Source of the DNA: Lentibacillus sp. CBA3610
GTDB lineage: Bacteria > Bacillota > Bacilli > Bacillales > Amphibacillaceae
Assembly (NCBI RefSeq): GCF_013373365.1
Contig: NZ_CP035925.1
Span: forward strand, 1,426,001-1,490,000
Length of the DNA: 64,000 nucleotides
Direction of reading: 5' to 3'
Position numbers and translations under genes: made by a program. Position 1 is the stretch's first letter. Every line of letters begins with the position of its first letter. A model generated the notes under the pieces. That model searched no databases. It saw only the letters and a list, made by a program, of their open reading frames with translations, and was not told where the DNA came from. Shown here piece by piece: positions 23,747-31,951 of the stretch.

Positions 23747-24406
23747 CTACTGACGTTTCTTTAATTGCAAGTAGGTTTTACGCCGGTAAAGCCTTCCAAA
23801 CTCACTATTATATTTCAACCATAATTTCCATGGCAAATACACCTTTTTTCGTTCTAACCGGTCAAATTCCATAACCAACCTTGAGAGTGTTGCGTTTATC
23901 CGGTTACGATCACCTGAATAAATAATTTCCGGATTCATAAACAACGGCCGCTGCGACACGCTTCGTTTATGTTCCTTAATTTCCTCTACATTGGCGAACT
24001 CAAACAGCATCCCTTTCTTTAGCAATTTGGACACCAGTTTACTTGTCGAAGTCCTTTCCCTGTCTAAGTACCGTGCAATATTTGCGATACTCATAAATTC
24101 ATTGGTTTCACGATCAACAATCGCATTGGAATGCAGTTGAACTAATGGCATAAGCGAAAGGAGCAAGCCGATTTCACTGTTCATTAAAAGTTTGCTTCTT
24201 ATAACCATGTCGAGATTTTCCTGTATAGCCTGGCAAAACGGCGCATGATTTTTTTGTTTAAGCTTATAAAGACCATATCCCTGTTCATTTGCTTTCACTT
24301 CTTCCTCTGATACGGCCGTCAAATTAATATCGTTTTGTCTATCACGCGCCTTAGCATTGCGTTCCACCTTATCCAAAGCTTTATGATCATCCATTCGAAC
24401 ACTCAC
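23747..24406 (-). CDS. RepL-like winged-helix protein, candidate replication initiator
   Basis: 219 residues. The middle part reads S-E-I-G-L-L-L-S-L-M-P-L-V and later M-S-I-A-N-I-A-R-Y-L-D-R-E-R-T-S-T-S-K-L-V-S-K-L-L-K-K-G-M-L, a winged helix with MarR-like helix-turn-helix spacing, followed by F-M-N-P-E-I-I-Y-S-G-D-R-N. That order (helical leader, wHTH, N-P-x-I-x-x-x-G) is close to the RepL family of Firmicute plasmid initiators. A repeat array follows its stop codon. If it initiates replication, the element is plasmid-like after excision. A transcription regulator is the main alternative. Confidence 0.55.
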   Translation of the reverse strand: MSVRMDDHKALDKVERNAKARDRQNDINLTAVSEEEVKANEQGYGLYKLKQKNHAPFCQAIQENLDMVIRSKLLMNSEIGLLLSLMPLVQLHSNAIVDRETNEFMSIANIARYLDRERTSTSKLVSKLLKKGMLFEFANVEEIKEHKRSVSQRPLFMNPEIIYSGDRNRINATLSRLVMEFDRLERKKVYLPWKLWLKYNSEFGRLYRRKTYLQLKKRQ

Positions 24407-24449
24407 TCATTTCCATCATTTTTCTTTATCTATTTCTCACGACTATTTC

Positions 24450-26663
24450 TCACGGATTGGAAACAACCCCTTTCAAGTTACCATTAGTGATTTGCTTGCC
24501 GGAACCCATCATCCGCTCAGCCAGCTTGCTGTTGCGCTGAATGGTTTGATCATTTTGAGCAGCAATCATCATTGCTTTTTCCGTCCCGATAAAGACCAAC
24601 TTTTCTGTTGCCCGTGTCATGCCGGTATATATCAAGTTACGAGCAAGCATGACATAATGACTGGTCGTTGCCGGGATAATTACAACCGGCGCCTCACCGC
24701 CCTGCGACTTGTGAATCGTTATCGCATAGCCTAATTCCAATTCTTGAATCTCATGCCTTGTATAAGCGATGACTTTGCCGCTGTAGTCAACATGCATCAC
24801 GTCAATCTGATCACCATTCTTGTCTGTTTCGCTGGAAAACGACTGAACTATCCCTATATCACCATTGAAGATTTGCTTATCATAATTCGTTTGAATTTGA
24901 ATCACTTTATCCCCTTCACGAAAGACCCTTTGACCGATGTGCCATTCACACTTCTCAGGAAGTGGAGGATTGAGCGCGTCACGCAGTTTTTCGTTTAAAG
25001 CAATTGTGCCAACCGGCCCTTTCCGCATCGGACTTAATAACAAGATGTCAGATAATTTATAACCCAATCTTACAAACCGTTTTGCGCTTTTCACCATTAA
25101 AGCAGCAATCTTTTCCGGATCTTTTTGCAACAGAAAAAAGAAGTCATCCTTTTCTTCGTCAAAAAGAATAGACTTCCCTTGATTTATGCGATGTGCGTTT
25201 AGAATAATTTGACTTTCCTGTGCCTGTCGAAAAACTTCTGTAAGTTTAATCGTTGGCAATCCCGCTTTGATCATATCACCAAGCACATTGCCAGGGCTGA
25301 CCGATGGCAGCTGGTCCGTGTCCCCGACGAATAATATTTTTGTATTGCGGTCAAGTGCCTGTATAAGATGGTTGGCTAAGCTGACATCCACCATGGACAT
25401 TTCATCTACCACCAACAAGTTGCAGGATAAATGATTATCCGCATGATATACCGGTGGCTCGCCCTGCCGGTAGCCGATAAGCCGATGAATAGTTGACGCT
25501 TCGTGACCGGCCACTTGTGACAACTTTCGGCTTGCCCGTCCAGTGGGCGCTGCAAGACGTATTGAATCTTTTGGATACATGGCCTTATAGATATCAACAA
25601 TCGCCCGGACCACAGTTGTTTTCCCTGTCCCCGGTCCACCTGTCAATATCAGGAGTCGTTCATCAAATAATTGCTGAATGGCTTCTCGTTGTTTTTCAGC
25701 AAGAATCATTTTATGCGTCTTTTGATACCGATCGATGTATTTTTTAAAATTGGACATACCTCGATCGCTGCGAGCAAAACGCATCTTTAAAAGTTTTTTG
25801 CTCAATTGTTCCTCATGATGATAGAGAAACTTCGGGAATATACAATCGTCCTCATTGACGATAAGTTTTTCTTCTGTACACATTAAGCTGTTTTCCAGCT
25901 CATTCATAGAGACCCTATCGGCTGAATCGGCATTATGGTTCAAAGCCCTTTCGGTTTCCACCAACAACTCGCTTTTGGGGATATACGTATGGCCTGACTC
26001 AAAGCATCGTTTTTTTAATATATATTGCAAACAGGCTTCGATTCGGTACCCGGATGTCGGCATAATCCCCATCCGCTTGGCAATCTCATCTGCTTTTAAG
26101 AACCCAATTAAGTTTAACTCGGTCAATTTATACGGGTTTCTTTTAAGCGTTTCAGTGGTATGCAGACCATATTCCTTATAGGCTTTTAATGCCATGTTGG
26201 CTGTAATGCCATATACCAGTAATTCTGATACAATCTTCTGTACCTCGAAGGTTGCTACCACGCTGTCTACAATTTTGGCAGCCCGCTTTTTTCCGATACC
26301 ATTTATACTTGTCAAACACGCTTCACGCTCTTTAGTTATCACGGTTAATGTTTGGGTGCCAAATGTCTGTACAATCGCCCTTGCCTGTTTTTTGCCACAC
26401 CCCTTTATCATCGGAGATGAGAGGAACGCAAGGATTTGTTCCTCGGTCTGTGGAATTGGTCTTTCCCAGGACTCCACAGCCAGCTGCCCCCCGTATTTCG
26501 GGTGTCTCTCCCATTCGCCCCGGACCGTCACCTTCTCCCCTTTTTCAACGCCATAAATACTGCCCTTGATTTTGATTGCCTCATAATCTGTTTTTAAAAT
26601 AGCAATCAAAAATGCCTCATGTTGATAGAGAATCCGTTTAATGATACCGGTTTGTTCAATCAT
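24450..26663 (-). CDS. recD2: RecD2-type SF1B DNA helicase
   Basis: About 737 residues from ATG 26663, chosen because it overlaps the upstream stop as ATGA; a GTG at 26699 is the alternative. The N-terminal OB and helix-hairpin-helix region (S-I-N-G-I-G-K-K-R-A) precedes Walker A G-G-P-G-T-G-K-T near residue 345, V-V-D-E-M-S-M-V-D (motif II) and the C-terminal T-I-H-K-S-Q-G-G-E and Y-T-G-M-T-R-A motifs. This is the RecD2/YrrC layout. It is a 5'-3' helicase, possibly an accessory for strand separation during transfer or replication. The gene is translationally coupled to the NusG paralogue. Confidence 0.88.
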   Translation of the reverse strand: MIEQTGIIKRILYQHEAFLIAILKTDYEAIKIKGSIYGVEKGEKVTVRGEWERHPKYGGQLAVESWERPIPQTEEQILAFLSSPMIKGCGKKQARAIVQTFGTQTLTVITKEREACLTSINGIGKKRAAKIVDSVVATFEVQKIVSELLVYGITANMALKAYKEYGLHTTETLKRNPYKLTELNLIGFLKADEIAKRMGIMPTSGYRIEACLQYILKKRCFESGHTYIPKSELLVETERALNHNADSADRVSMNELENSLMCTEEKLIVNEDDCIFPKFLYHHEEQLSKKLLKMRFARSDRGMSNFKKYIDRYQKTHKMILAEKQREAIQQLFDERLLILTGGPGTGKTTVVRAIVDIYKAMYPKDSIRLAAPTGRASRKLSQVAGHEASTIHRLIGYRQGEPPVYHADNHLSCNLLVVDEMSMVDVSLANHLIQALDRNTKILFVGDTDQLPSVSPGNVLGDMIKAGLPTIKLTEVFRQAQESQIILNAHRINQGKSILFDEEKDDFFFLLQKDPEKIAALMVKSAKRFVRLGYKLSDILLLSPMRKGPVGTIALNEKLRDALNPPLPEKCEWHIGQRVFREGDKVIQIQTNYDKQIFNGDIGIVQSFSSETDKNGDQIDVMHVDYSGKVIAYTRHEIQELELGYAITIHKSQGGEAPVVIIPATTSHYVMLARNLIYTGMTRATEKLVFIGTEKAMMIAAQNDQTIQRNSKLAERMMGSGKQITNGNLKGVVSNP

Positions 26664-27553
26664 GCCAGTATCACATCGCTCCGTCTTAACCATCGCCACA
26701 GACGATGAATAAAATCAGAGGAGGATTTCAATTCGGCCGGGGGTAAACCATCATCCCCTTCATCATAGTACATATGGCGAAAGAGGAATGCAGGCATGGA
26801 GACGGTCGTACGCTTATTCTTAATAAATGTTTTGACTCGTTGCATCATTGGATGTTCTGTTTGCTTCATAGCATTGATTTCTGCTGTAACATCCGTATTC
26901 ATGTCATCAAGCTGATTAACCATCGTTTGACTCTCTTCTGGGTTGTTCGTTTGATTTGCTTGATGCAGAAGCTCACTTTGCCTTTGAACATGTTCATCAT
27001 AAGAAAGCAGTTCATTGAACTTAACTTCCACTTCGGCTGACATTTCCACTTCTTCAAAGAATGCATTTATTTCATGCTGAGGAATGTTCATTCGGCTTGG
27101 GAAACCGGTTACTTTAGGGATCGCCTTAATAAGATGCCACAAATGCTTTGGTAAATAATGAAAGTTGGTGTCCAATTCAATTAGAATATAGCCTTTTAAA
27201 ACACTTTCAATTTTCTTTGAGTGATGGCGATACTCTTTTAACCTGCTCGTTAAATCTTTTATTTGCTGCCGATATGCTTCCATTAGATCAATCGTTTCGG
27301 TGTCTTTATAGTCTTGCATTTGATTATAGGCAAAACGCAGATTGCTCAAATTTTCCTGCAATCGCTGAACATATAGATGGTTGGTGATATCTGTTGTAGT
27401 TAAGTCATCCAAAGGATGAGCTGTCCGGGTATATGTTTCAAGTGCATAAATTGATGTAACGGTGTCATCTCCCGATTGATGTAAAACATCTTTTAACATT
27501 TCTTTGACTGCTATTTCAGACCCTGTACTCACTTGAACAGCAAAGAATGCCAT
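26660..27553 (-). CDS. atypical NusG paralogue with inserted coiled coil, no KOW domain
   Basis: 297 residues. The start M-A-F-F-A-V-Q-V-S-T-G-S-E corresponds to the first strand and helix of the NusG N-terminal (NGN) domain. The second half of that domain resumes at K-G-Y-I-L-I-E-L (120-127) and V-T-G-F (148-151). Between them lies a helical insertion (about 50-115) with coiled-coil character. The last 115 residues contain no KOW motif; they hold an E/Q/N-rich linker and a basic tail. NGN paralogues (RfaH, LoaP, ActX, UpxY) promote processive elongation of long operons. This one precedes most of the transfer genes, so it may antiterminate them. Fold assignment is good; activity inferred. Confidence 0.75.
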   Translation of the reverse strand: MAFFAVQVSTGSEIAVKEMLKDVLHQSGDDTVTSIYALETYTRTAHPLDDLTTTDITNHLYVQRLQENLSNLRFAYNQMQDYKDTETIDLMEAYRQQIKDLTSRLKEYRHHSKKIESVLKGYILIELDTNFHYLPKHLWHLIKAIPKVTGFPSRMNIPQHEINAFFEEVEMSAEVEVKFNELLSYDEHVQRQSELLHQANQTNNPEESQTMVNQLDDMNTDVTAEINAMKQTEHPMMQRVKTFIKNKRTTVSMPAFLFRHMYYDEGDDGLPPAELKSSSDFIHRLWRWLRRSDVILA

Positions 27554-27650
27554 ACGCCCACCTCACTTCGCATTTATTTGAACCGAAAATCTTTTTAAAC
27601 TCTGGAAGGTTTAAACAATTCAGCCATAAAATAGCCTTGTTTCTATGTTG

Positions 27651-27860
27651 TTAGTTGAAGCTGACAGCTTTAGGTGCTGAGTCTATGTCTTTCAAACTAT
27701 CGTTCAGCTCTTCGTGCAATACTGTTATAGGAGAACTTTTTTCTCCCCATTTTCTTAATAGATTGATAGCTTGATCGGAATCTACATAAGATAACTCCGC
27801 TAACTTAATCGGTATCTCTTCTCTTTTTTTAAGCAGGTCAGTATCGATGGGCAGAACCAT
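27651..27860 (-). CDS. small protein of unknown function (69 aa)
   Basis: 69 residues from the ATG at 27860 with AGAAGGTG upstream. It is acidic and helical, with a Leu-rich middle and a Pro-containing tail. It lies second in the operon, between the small HTH protein and the NusG paralogue, the place where ICEBs1 has xis and helicase-processivity genes. It could be an excisionase or partner, but it lacks a clear DNA-binding motif. The 97 bases between its stop and the NusG start hold only a weak GTTTAAAC dyad. Confidence 0.5.
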   Translation of the reverse strand: MVLPIDTDLLKKREEIPIKLAELSYVDSDQAINLLRKWGEKSSPITVLHEELNDSLKDIDSAPKAVSFN

Positions 27861-27890
27861 GACTAACACCTTCTTTCTGATTTTGATTAT

Positions 27891-28154
27891 TTAATAATGT
27901 GTTAACCCTGTCTCGATCTTTTTAGGAGGTTGTTGTCCTTCATAAAAGACATAATCATTAAAATCGATATTTTCGAAAAAACAATAAGCTGCTACCTTCG
28001 AAAGAAATTTTGGGCCTGCATTACTGTTTGAATTTAGAATCCTATGAAGTTGTCCGGTGTCGACATTTAGCATTCGGCTGAATTGGTTGTAATTCCCACC
28101 CGTTTTCTTATTCATTAACTGTTTCATTCTTTGTTTATTCAAGTACAAACTCAT
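27891..28154 (-). CDS. small HTH (XRE-like) regulator or excisionase-type protein
   Basis: 87 residues. A helix-turn-helix is visible at about 20-48: G-G-N-Y-N-Q-F-S-R-M-L-N-V-D-T-G-Q-L-H-R-I-L-N, matching XRE-type folds. It is the first gene after the leftward promoter at 28227-28255, the position of the first ICE-operon gene in ICEBs1-like elements. It may regulate the early operon, counter the ImmR-type repressor, or help excision. No charged excisionase motif is evident. Confidence 0.65.
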   Translation of the reverse strand: MSLYLNKQRMKQLMNKKTGGNYNQFSRMLNVDTGQLHRILNSNSNAGPKFLSKVAAYCFFENIDFNDYVFYEGQQPPKKIETGLTHY

Positions 28155-28195
28155 CCCCCCTATTGAATGTTTTCATCAAAAAGCCATGATATTCG

Positions 28196-28209
28196 TTGAA
28201 TTTATTCAA
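28196..28209. promoter_or_regulatory. operator-like dyad TTGAA-TTTA-TTCAA
   Basis: A 5-4-5 perfect dyad between the -10 region of the leftward promoter and the first gene. Its half site TTGAA also occurs in the larger dyad at 28239-28258. It probably binds the ImmR-type repressor or the small HTH protein. Confidence 0.5.
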
Positions 28210-28226
28210 TATTGATTATATTCCAC

Positions 28227-28255
28227 ATTATAAACATTGTGTTGAAACTAATCAA
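28227..28255 (-). promoter_or_regulatory. leftward ICE operon promoter
   Basis: TTGATT (28255-28250), a 17-base spacer and TATAAT (28232-28227) read leftward. The -35 lies inside the GTGTTGA-N6-TCAACAC dyad (28239-28258), so repressor binding would block it. This should drive the whole transfer operon. Confidence 0.75.
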
Positions 28256-28258
28256 CAC
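28239..28258. promoter_or_regulatory. operator dyad GTGTTGA-N6-TCAACAC
   Basis: A perfect 7-6-7 dyad overlapping the leftward -35 element and lying upstream of the rightward repressor promoter. It is the strongest candidate operator in the divergent switch region. Confidence 0.7.
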
Positions 28259-28294
28259 CTTTGTGGAATTTTTTCAATAAATATTTTGTTCCCA

Positions 28295-28323
28295 TTGATT
28301 TTATACAACAAAAAAATTATTAT
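28295..28323 (+). promoter_or_regulatory. rightward promoter for the repressor-protease-integrase genes
   Basis: TTGATT (28295-28300), a 17-base spacer and TATTAT (28318-28323), 34 bases before the repressor ATG. Confidence 0.55.
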
Positions 28324-28356
28324 TAAAGTTAAGACGTTTTAGGAGGATTTTTGGCC

Positions 28357-28905
28357 ATGGGTAAATTTGATAAAGATTTGTTTGGTGATCTATTAAATGC
28401 CGCAAAGGGAAACAGATCTATAAATAATTATGCTCAGCAATCGGGGGTTGACTCTGCTCATATATCAAGATTTATTAGAGGTAAAGTTTCAAATCCACCA
28501 ACACCATCAACTATAGAGAGATTAGCAAACGTTGCACAAAACAATATAAGCTATCAATCATTAATGATTGCAGCGGGTCATATAGACGCAGATCATAAGC
28601 ATTCACCGAATAAATCAACAGGTGATCCGTCAGATTATCATGAGGAATTAAAAATTAAGGAAAATCAAAATAAAAATTACGATGCTGATGCAGATACAAA
28701 AGAAGAAAAAGACATTGCAAAAAGAATGAAGCAAATTAGAGAGGATTTGACACATGACGACGGGTTAAATTTTGATGGTGAACCGATGAGTGAGGAAGCG
28801 ATTGAGTCACTTTTAGATGCTATGGAGTACGCGGTTCGACAAACACAGCGTATTAATAAAAAATACATTCCTAAAAAGTATAGAAATAATAAGGACAACA
28901 ATTAG
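28357..28905 (+). CDS. ImmR-type XRE repressor
   Basis: 182 residues from ATG 28357, with AGGAGG ten bases upstream; a TTG at 28351 is too close to that site. The N-terminal helix-turn-helix is N-N-Y-A-Q-Q-S-G-V-D-S-A-H-I-S-R-F-I-R-G-K (about 23-43). The middle is a hydrophilic linker and the C-terminal third has alternating charge. It lies immediately before an ImmA-type protease gene, the same arrangement as immR-immA of ICEBs1, where the repressor keeps the element quiet until cleaved. Binding to the dyads at 28196-28258 is expected. Confidence 0.82.
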   Translation: MGKFDKDLFGDLLNAAKGNRSINNYAQQSGVDSAHISRFIRGKVSNPPTPSTIERLANVAQNNISYQSLMIAAGHIDADHKHSPNKSTGDPSDYHEELKIKENQNKNYDADADTKEEKDIAKRMKQIREDLTHDDGLNFDGEPMSEEAIESLLDAMEYAVRQTQRINKKYIPKKYRNNKDNN

Positions 28906-28924
28906 GCCTGCGGGGAGGATTAGT

Positions 28925-29359
28925 TTGACTTGGATTAAACATATTGTACAACAGATGGAAAAAAAGTATAAAACCAATAATCCATTTGAAATTTGTTCTT
29001 TAGCCAACATTCAAGTAGTTCCATGGGATTTACATGAAGAAATCAATGGCTTTTATAAATATGATAGGCGAAATAAATACATATTTATAAACTTAAATTT
29101 AAGTGACGATATGCAGCGCTTTGTGTGCTCTCATGAATTAGGCCATGTTATTTTACATCCAAGATCAAACACACCCTTCTTAAGGAAAAAAACTCTATTT
29201 TCAGTTGATAAGCTTGAAGTTGAAGCAAATACCTTTGCAGTGGAACTTTTAATGAATGATGAAAAGGTTTACAAATTTAAAGATACGAACCTTTCGATTC
29301 GGGAAATAGCTAAGATTTATGGCATCCCAGAAAACGTTGCTTATCTAAAAAAATTGTAA
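28925..29359 (+). CDS. ImmA/IrrE-family metalloprotease
   Basis: 144 residues from TTG 28925, preceded by GGGGAGG. The zinc protease motif H-E-L-G-H is near residue 78, followed by V-I-L-H-P and a downstream E-V-E-A-N-T-F-A-V-E-L-L-M, the third ligand region of the ImmA family. Length matches the 120-170-residue stand-alone antirepressor proteases. It should cleave the ImmR-type repressor in response to DNA damage or quorum signals and so induce excision. Genes for repressor, protease and integrase run together rightward. Confidence 0.88.
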   Translation: MTWIKHIVQQMEKKYKTNNPFEICSLANIQVVPWDLHEEINGFYKYDRRNKYIFINLNLSDDMQRFVCSHELGHVILHPRSNTPFLRKKTLFSVDKLEVEANTFAVELLMNDEKVYKFKDTNLSIREIAKIYGIPENVAYLKKL

Positions 29360-29378
29360 GAAAGGAAGTTCATTTAGC

Positions 29379-30905
29379 ATGCGTGTCGCAAATTATTATC
29401 GAGTATCCACACAATTGCAGGAAAAGAAATTCAGTCTCCCTGCGCAAAAACAGGAATTGAAAAGTTATATTTCACAAAAAGAATGGACATTAATTGATGA
29501 ATTTATAGATGTTGAATCAGGCGGAAAATTAAAAAAAGATGGGCTGAATGCTTTACTCGACCTCGTTGAGGAAGATGGCATTGACGTTGTTTTATGTATT
29601 GAACAGGACCGCCTTTCACGTCTCGATACTGTTGCTTGGGAATACCTGAAAGATACCCTGCGGGAAAATCAAGTTAAAATTGCTGAACCGGGCGTATTAA
29701 TTGACTTAGACAATGAAGATGACGTCTTCATTTCTGATATTAAAAATCTCATTGCACAGCGCGACAAGCGTAACATTGTCAAGAAAATGATGCGTGGTAA
29801 GCGCCAACGTTTACGAGAGGGAAAGGGATGGGGGCAGCCCCCTTTTGAATACAAATACAATCGTGAAACTGCACAATACGAAGCGAAGCCCGATTGGAAA
29901 TGGGTCATTCCCTTTATTGATGAGTTGTACCTGAATGAACAGCTGGGCATGAGAATAATAAGTGACAAGCTGAATGAAGTCTCCAACACACCTACAGGTA
30001 AAAAATGGAATGAACATTTGGTGGAAACGAGAATTAAATCAAAAGCTTTTCACGGTATTCAAGAAAAGAACCATAATTCAGGTGAGATAATTTCAGCTTA
30101 TGTCTATGAACCCTTAAGAACTGAAGAAACTTACAATCGATTGCAGGAAGAACGCAATAAGCGCGGTAAACAATACAGTGTCGCAGGCCGTAAGAATACC
30201 AAGAATATACACATGTTGAAAAGAACTTATCTGACATGCGGCCATTGTGGAAGAAAAATTAATCTTGAAACACATGGCTTGAAAAGCAGACCCCTTTATT
30301 ACGCCAAACACGGCCGTAAAACTAGCATAAAATATGGTTATACCTGCGACGTAAACATTAATACAATTCGTTTTGATGCAAACATCATGAAGGCATTAAA
30401 AGACGTTCTCACAAGCGAGGAATTGGCTAAAAAATATATCCAAATCGACTACGATGAACAAGAAGTCAATCAATTAAAATCAGAGATAAAAGAACTTGAA
30501 AAATCCATTTCTGACCTTAATGCTTCACTCGATCGATTGTTGGACATATACCTTTCCGGTGACTTAAAAAAATCTAAATACACGGAAAAAGATCAATCGA
30601 TTAATGCAAAAATAAAAGTACAGGAAGATACACTGGCTAAATTAAACCGTAAACTAGAAGCGATTGATGCAAGTTCATTTACTTATGAGAGTTTATACCA
30701 ATACATGGAGATTGCCAAAAATATTGAAACAGAATTAACCGGGCTGGAAAGAGCCCAGTTAATTGGTACCCTCTTTCCAAAAGGTGTTGTTTACAAGGAT
30801 AAATTGGTATTAATAACTGAGGTATTTAAAGGTATTCCTATTGAAATCACTATTTCTATTGAGGATGATCCCTATACTTGGCACCATACAAAAAAATTTA
30901 AATAA
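29379..30905 (+). CDS. int: large serine recombinase (element integrase)
   Basis: 508 residues, with GAAAGGAAG before the ATG. The resolvase domain begins A-N-Y-Y-R-V-S-T (catalytic Ser about 10) and includes E-Q-D-R-L-S-R-L. A recombinase domain, a zinc ribbon starting T-C-G-H-C-G-R-K and a coiled coil (about 365-440) follow. This is the standard architecture of unidirectional large serine integrases. The stop lies only about 18 bases before the comGC sequence resumes, so it is the terminal gene and acts at the adjacent att site. Such enzymes normally need a separate directionality factor, which may be the small HTH protein or one outside the window. Confidence 0.93.
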   Translation: MRVANYYRVSTQLQEKKFSLPAQKQELKSYISQKEWTLIDEFIDVESGGKLKKDGLNALLDLVEEDGIDVVLCIEQDRLSRLDTVAWEYLKDTLRENQVKIAEPGVLIDLDNEDDVFISDIKNLIAQRDKRNIVKKMMRGKRQRLREGKGWGQPPFEYKYNRETAQYEAKPDWKWVIPFIDELYLNEQLGMRIISDKLNEVSNTPTGKKWNEHLVETRIKSKAFHGIQEKNHNSGEIISAYVYEPLRTEETYNRLQEERNKRGKQYSVAGRKNTKNIHMLKRTYLTCGHCGRKINLETHGLKSRPLYYAKHGRKTSIKYGYTCDVNINTIRFDANIMKALKDVLTSEELAKKYIQIDYDEQEVNQLKSEIKELEKSISDLNASLDRLLDIYLSGDLKKSKYTEKDQSINAKIKVQEDTLAKLNRKLEAIDASSFTYESLYQYMEIAKNIETELTGLERAQLIGTLFPKGVVYKDKLVLITEVFKGIPIEITISIEDDPYTWHHTKKFK

Positions 30906-30932
30906 CATGGGTAATCACCTATATTAATCGAA
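30906..30932. other. attR candidate: right junction of the ICE with comGC
   Basis: The integrase stop ends at 30905 and comGC coding sense returns at TTAATCGAAATG (L-I-E-M, 30924-30935). The crossover therefore lies between these points, within the segment for the T-L-I-E-M motif of the prepilin. The matching attL is left of the window. Confidence 0.75.
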
Positions 30933-31211
30933 ATGTTAATCGTTTTGATGATTATTTCCGTGCTGATCATTTTAATCGTTCCCAACTTGGGCGATAAGAG
31001 CGAGGAGGTACATGATAAGGGATGCGAGGCGTTAGTCAGTGTTGTGCAGGCGCAAGTGGATGCCTATCATATTGAAGAAAAGACTTACCCTGACAGTTTG
31101 GACGTACTAGTCCCCCAATATATAACAGAAGGTCAAAAAACATGCCCTGATGAAACTGAGCTGGATTATGATTCTGCATCGGGAGAGGTCTCAGAAAGTG
31201 AATCAAGTTAA
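30924..31211 (+). pseudogene. comGC: comGC, 3' part separated by the ICE
   Basis: The frame reads L-I-E-M-L-I-V-L-M-I-I-S-V-L and continues with G-C-E-A-L-V and a later T-C-P, matching the major pseudopilin ComGC after its prepilin cleavage site. The first about ten codons (K-G-F-T region) are missing because the element is inserted there; they should be at attL. An internal ATG at 30933 could be translated, but the product would lack the GFTLIE processing motif needed by ComC. It should be restored on excision. The gene overlaps the comGD start, as in other comG operons. Confidence 0.88.
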
Positions 31212-31623
31212 CGGTTTCACCCTTATCGAGGTACTGTTCGTTCTTGCTGTATTGTCTGTCTTAATCCTTATCACCACACCGCTTCAACTTTCGGTCCTGG
31301 ATAAAAAGACGGAGGAACGTTTCCTGGAAACACTGGAGATGGATTTATTGTATATGCAAACATTAGCCTACAATTCCAGAATGACTCATCGACTGGCATT
31401 TCTCGACAGTGAACGTTATGAAATTAAAGCAAACAATACTTCAATTCTGGAACGAACAGTACCTGAAGGGTGGGAGATTGATACCCGTACATTAAAAACA
31501 ATCTCATTCAATAAAAAAGGAACCATTGTCAAATCAGGCACGTTTGCCATCAAGACATTGACCGATCACTATAATGTGGTTTGTCCGCTTGGGAAGGGGC
31601 GATGCTACTTTGAGAAACAGTAA
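31198..31623 (+). CDS. comGD: ComGD minor pseudopilin
   Basis: 141 residues from GTG 31198, with GGGAGAGG before it. The prepilin motif is V-N-G-F-T-L-I-E-V-L followed by a hydrophobic helix; G/F is the expected cleavage site. The rest matches the globular ComGD part in size. It overlaps comGC by 14 bases and comGE similarly. Transcription normally comes from the comGA promoter under ComK control, which the ICE now separates from this gene. Confidence 0.88.
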   Translation: MNQVNGFTLIEVLFVLAVLSVLILITTPLQLSVLDKKTEERFLETLEMDLLYMQTLAYNSRMTHRLAFLDSERYEIKANNTSILERTVPEGWEIDTRTLKTISFNKKGTIVKSGTFAIKTLTDHYNVVCPLGKGRCYFEKQ

Positions 31624-31951
31624 AGGTTTTTCGCTGATTGAGGCACTCGTGGCAGCCAGTCTTCTTATGATGATGATCACAACCCTGATTCCGGCCACGA
31701 ACCTTCTTCTGAACGAACGTGAAAATTTGCGGCAAAAACGGTATATGATTAATGAATTGCAACATGAACTGCAGCCTTTTTTATGGGAGGCCAGCCATGA
31801 CCTCCCCCACCGTTTTTTAAAAACAGTGGATGGATCTGAAGCGGAATTCCGGATGACACCTGATGGCAAATTGGTGAAAGGATGTGTAACTTGGAGCAAT
31901 GTTAAAAACAGAACAGAAGAATTTTGCTTATACGGATATCCCGACCAATGA
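31610..31951 (+). CDS. comGE: ComGE minor pseudopilin
   Basis: About 113 residues from TTG 31610, preceded by GGAAGGGG. N-S-K-G-F-S-L-I-E-A-L-V is the prepilin motif followed by a membrane helix. Position third from the end of the comG operon and length agree with ComGE. It overlaps comGD by 14 bases and comGF by 53 bases. Confidence 0.82.
   Translation: MRNSKGFSLIEALVAASLLMMMITTLIPATNLLLNERENLRQKRYMINELQHELQPFLWEASHDLPHRFLKTVDGSEAEFRMTPDGKLVKGCVTWSNVKNRTEEFCLYGYPDQ

Noticed and set aside
26390..26404. GCCACACCCC match to the GTGTGG array inside recD2
   Set aside because: A single site within a conserved coding segment (G-C-G-K-K); chance similarity.
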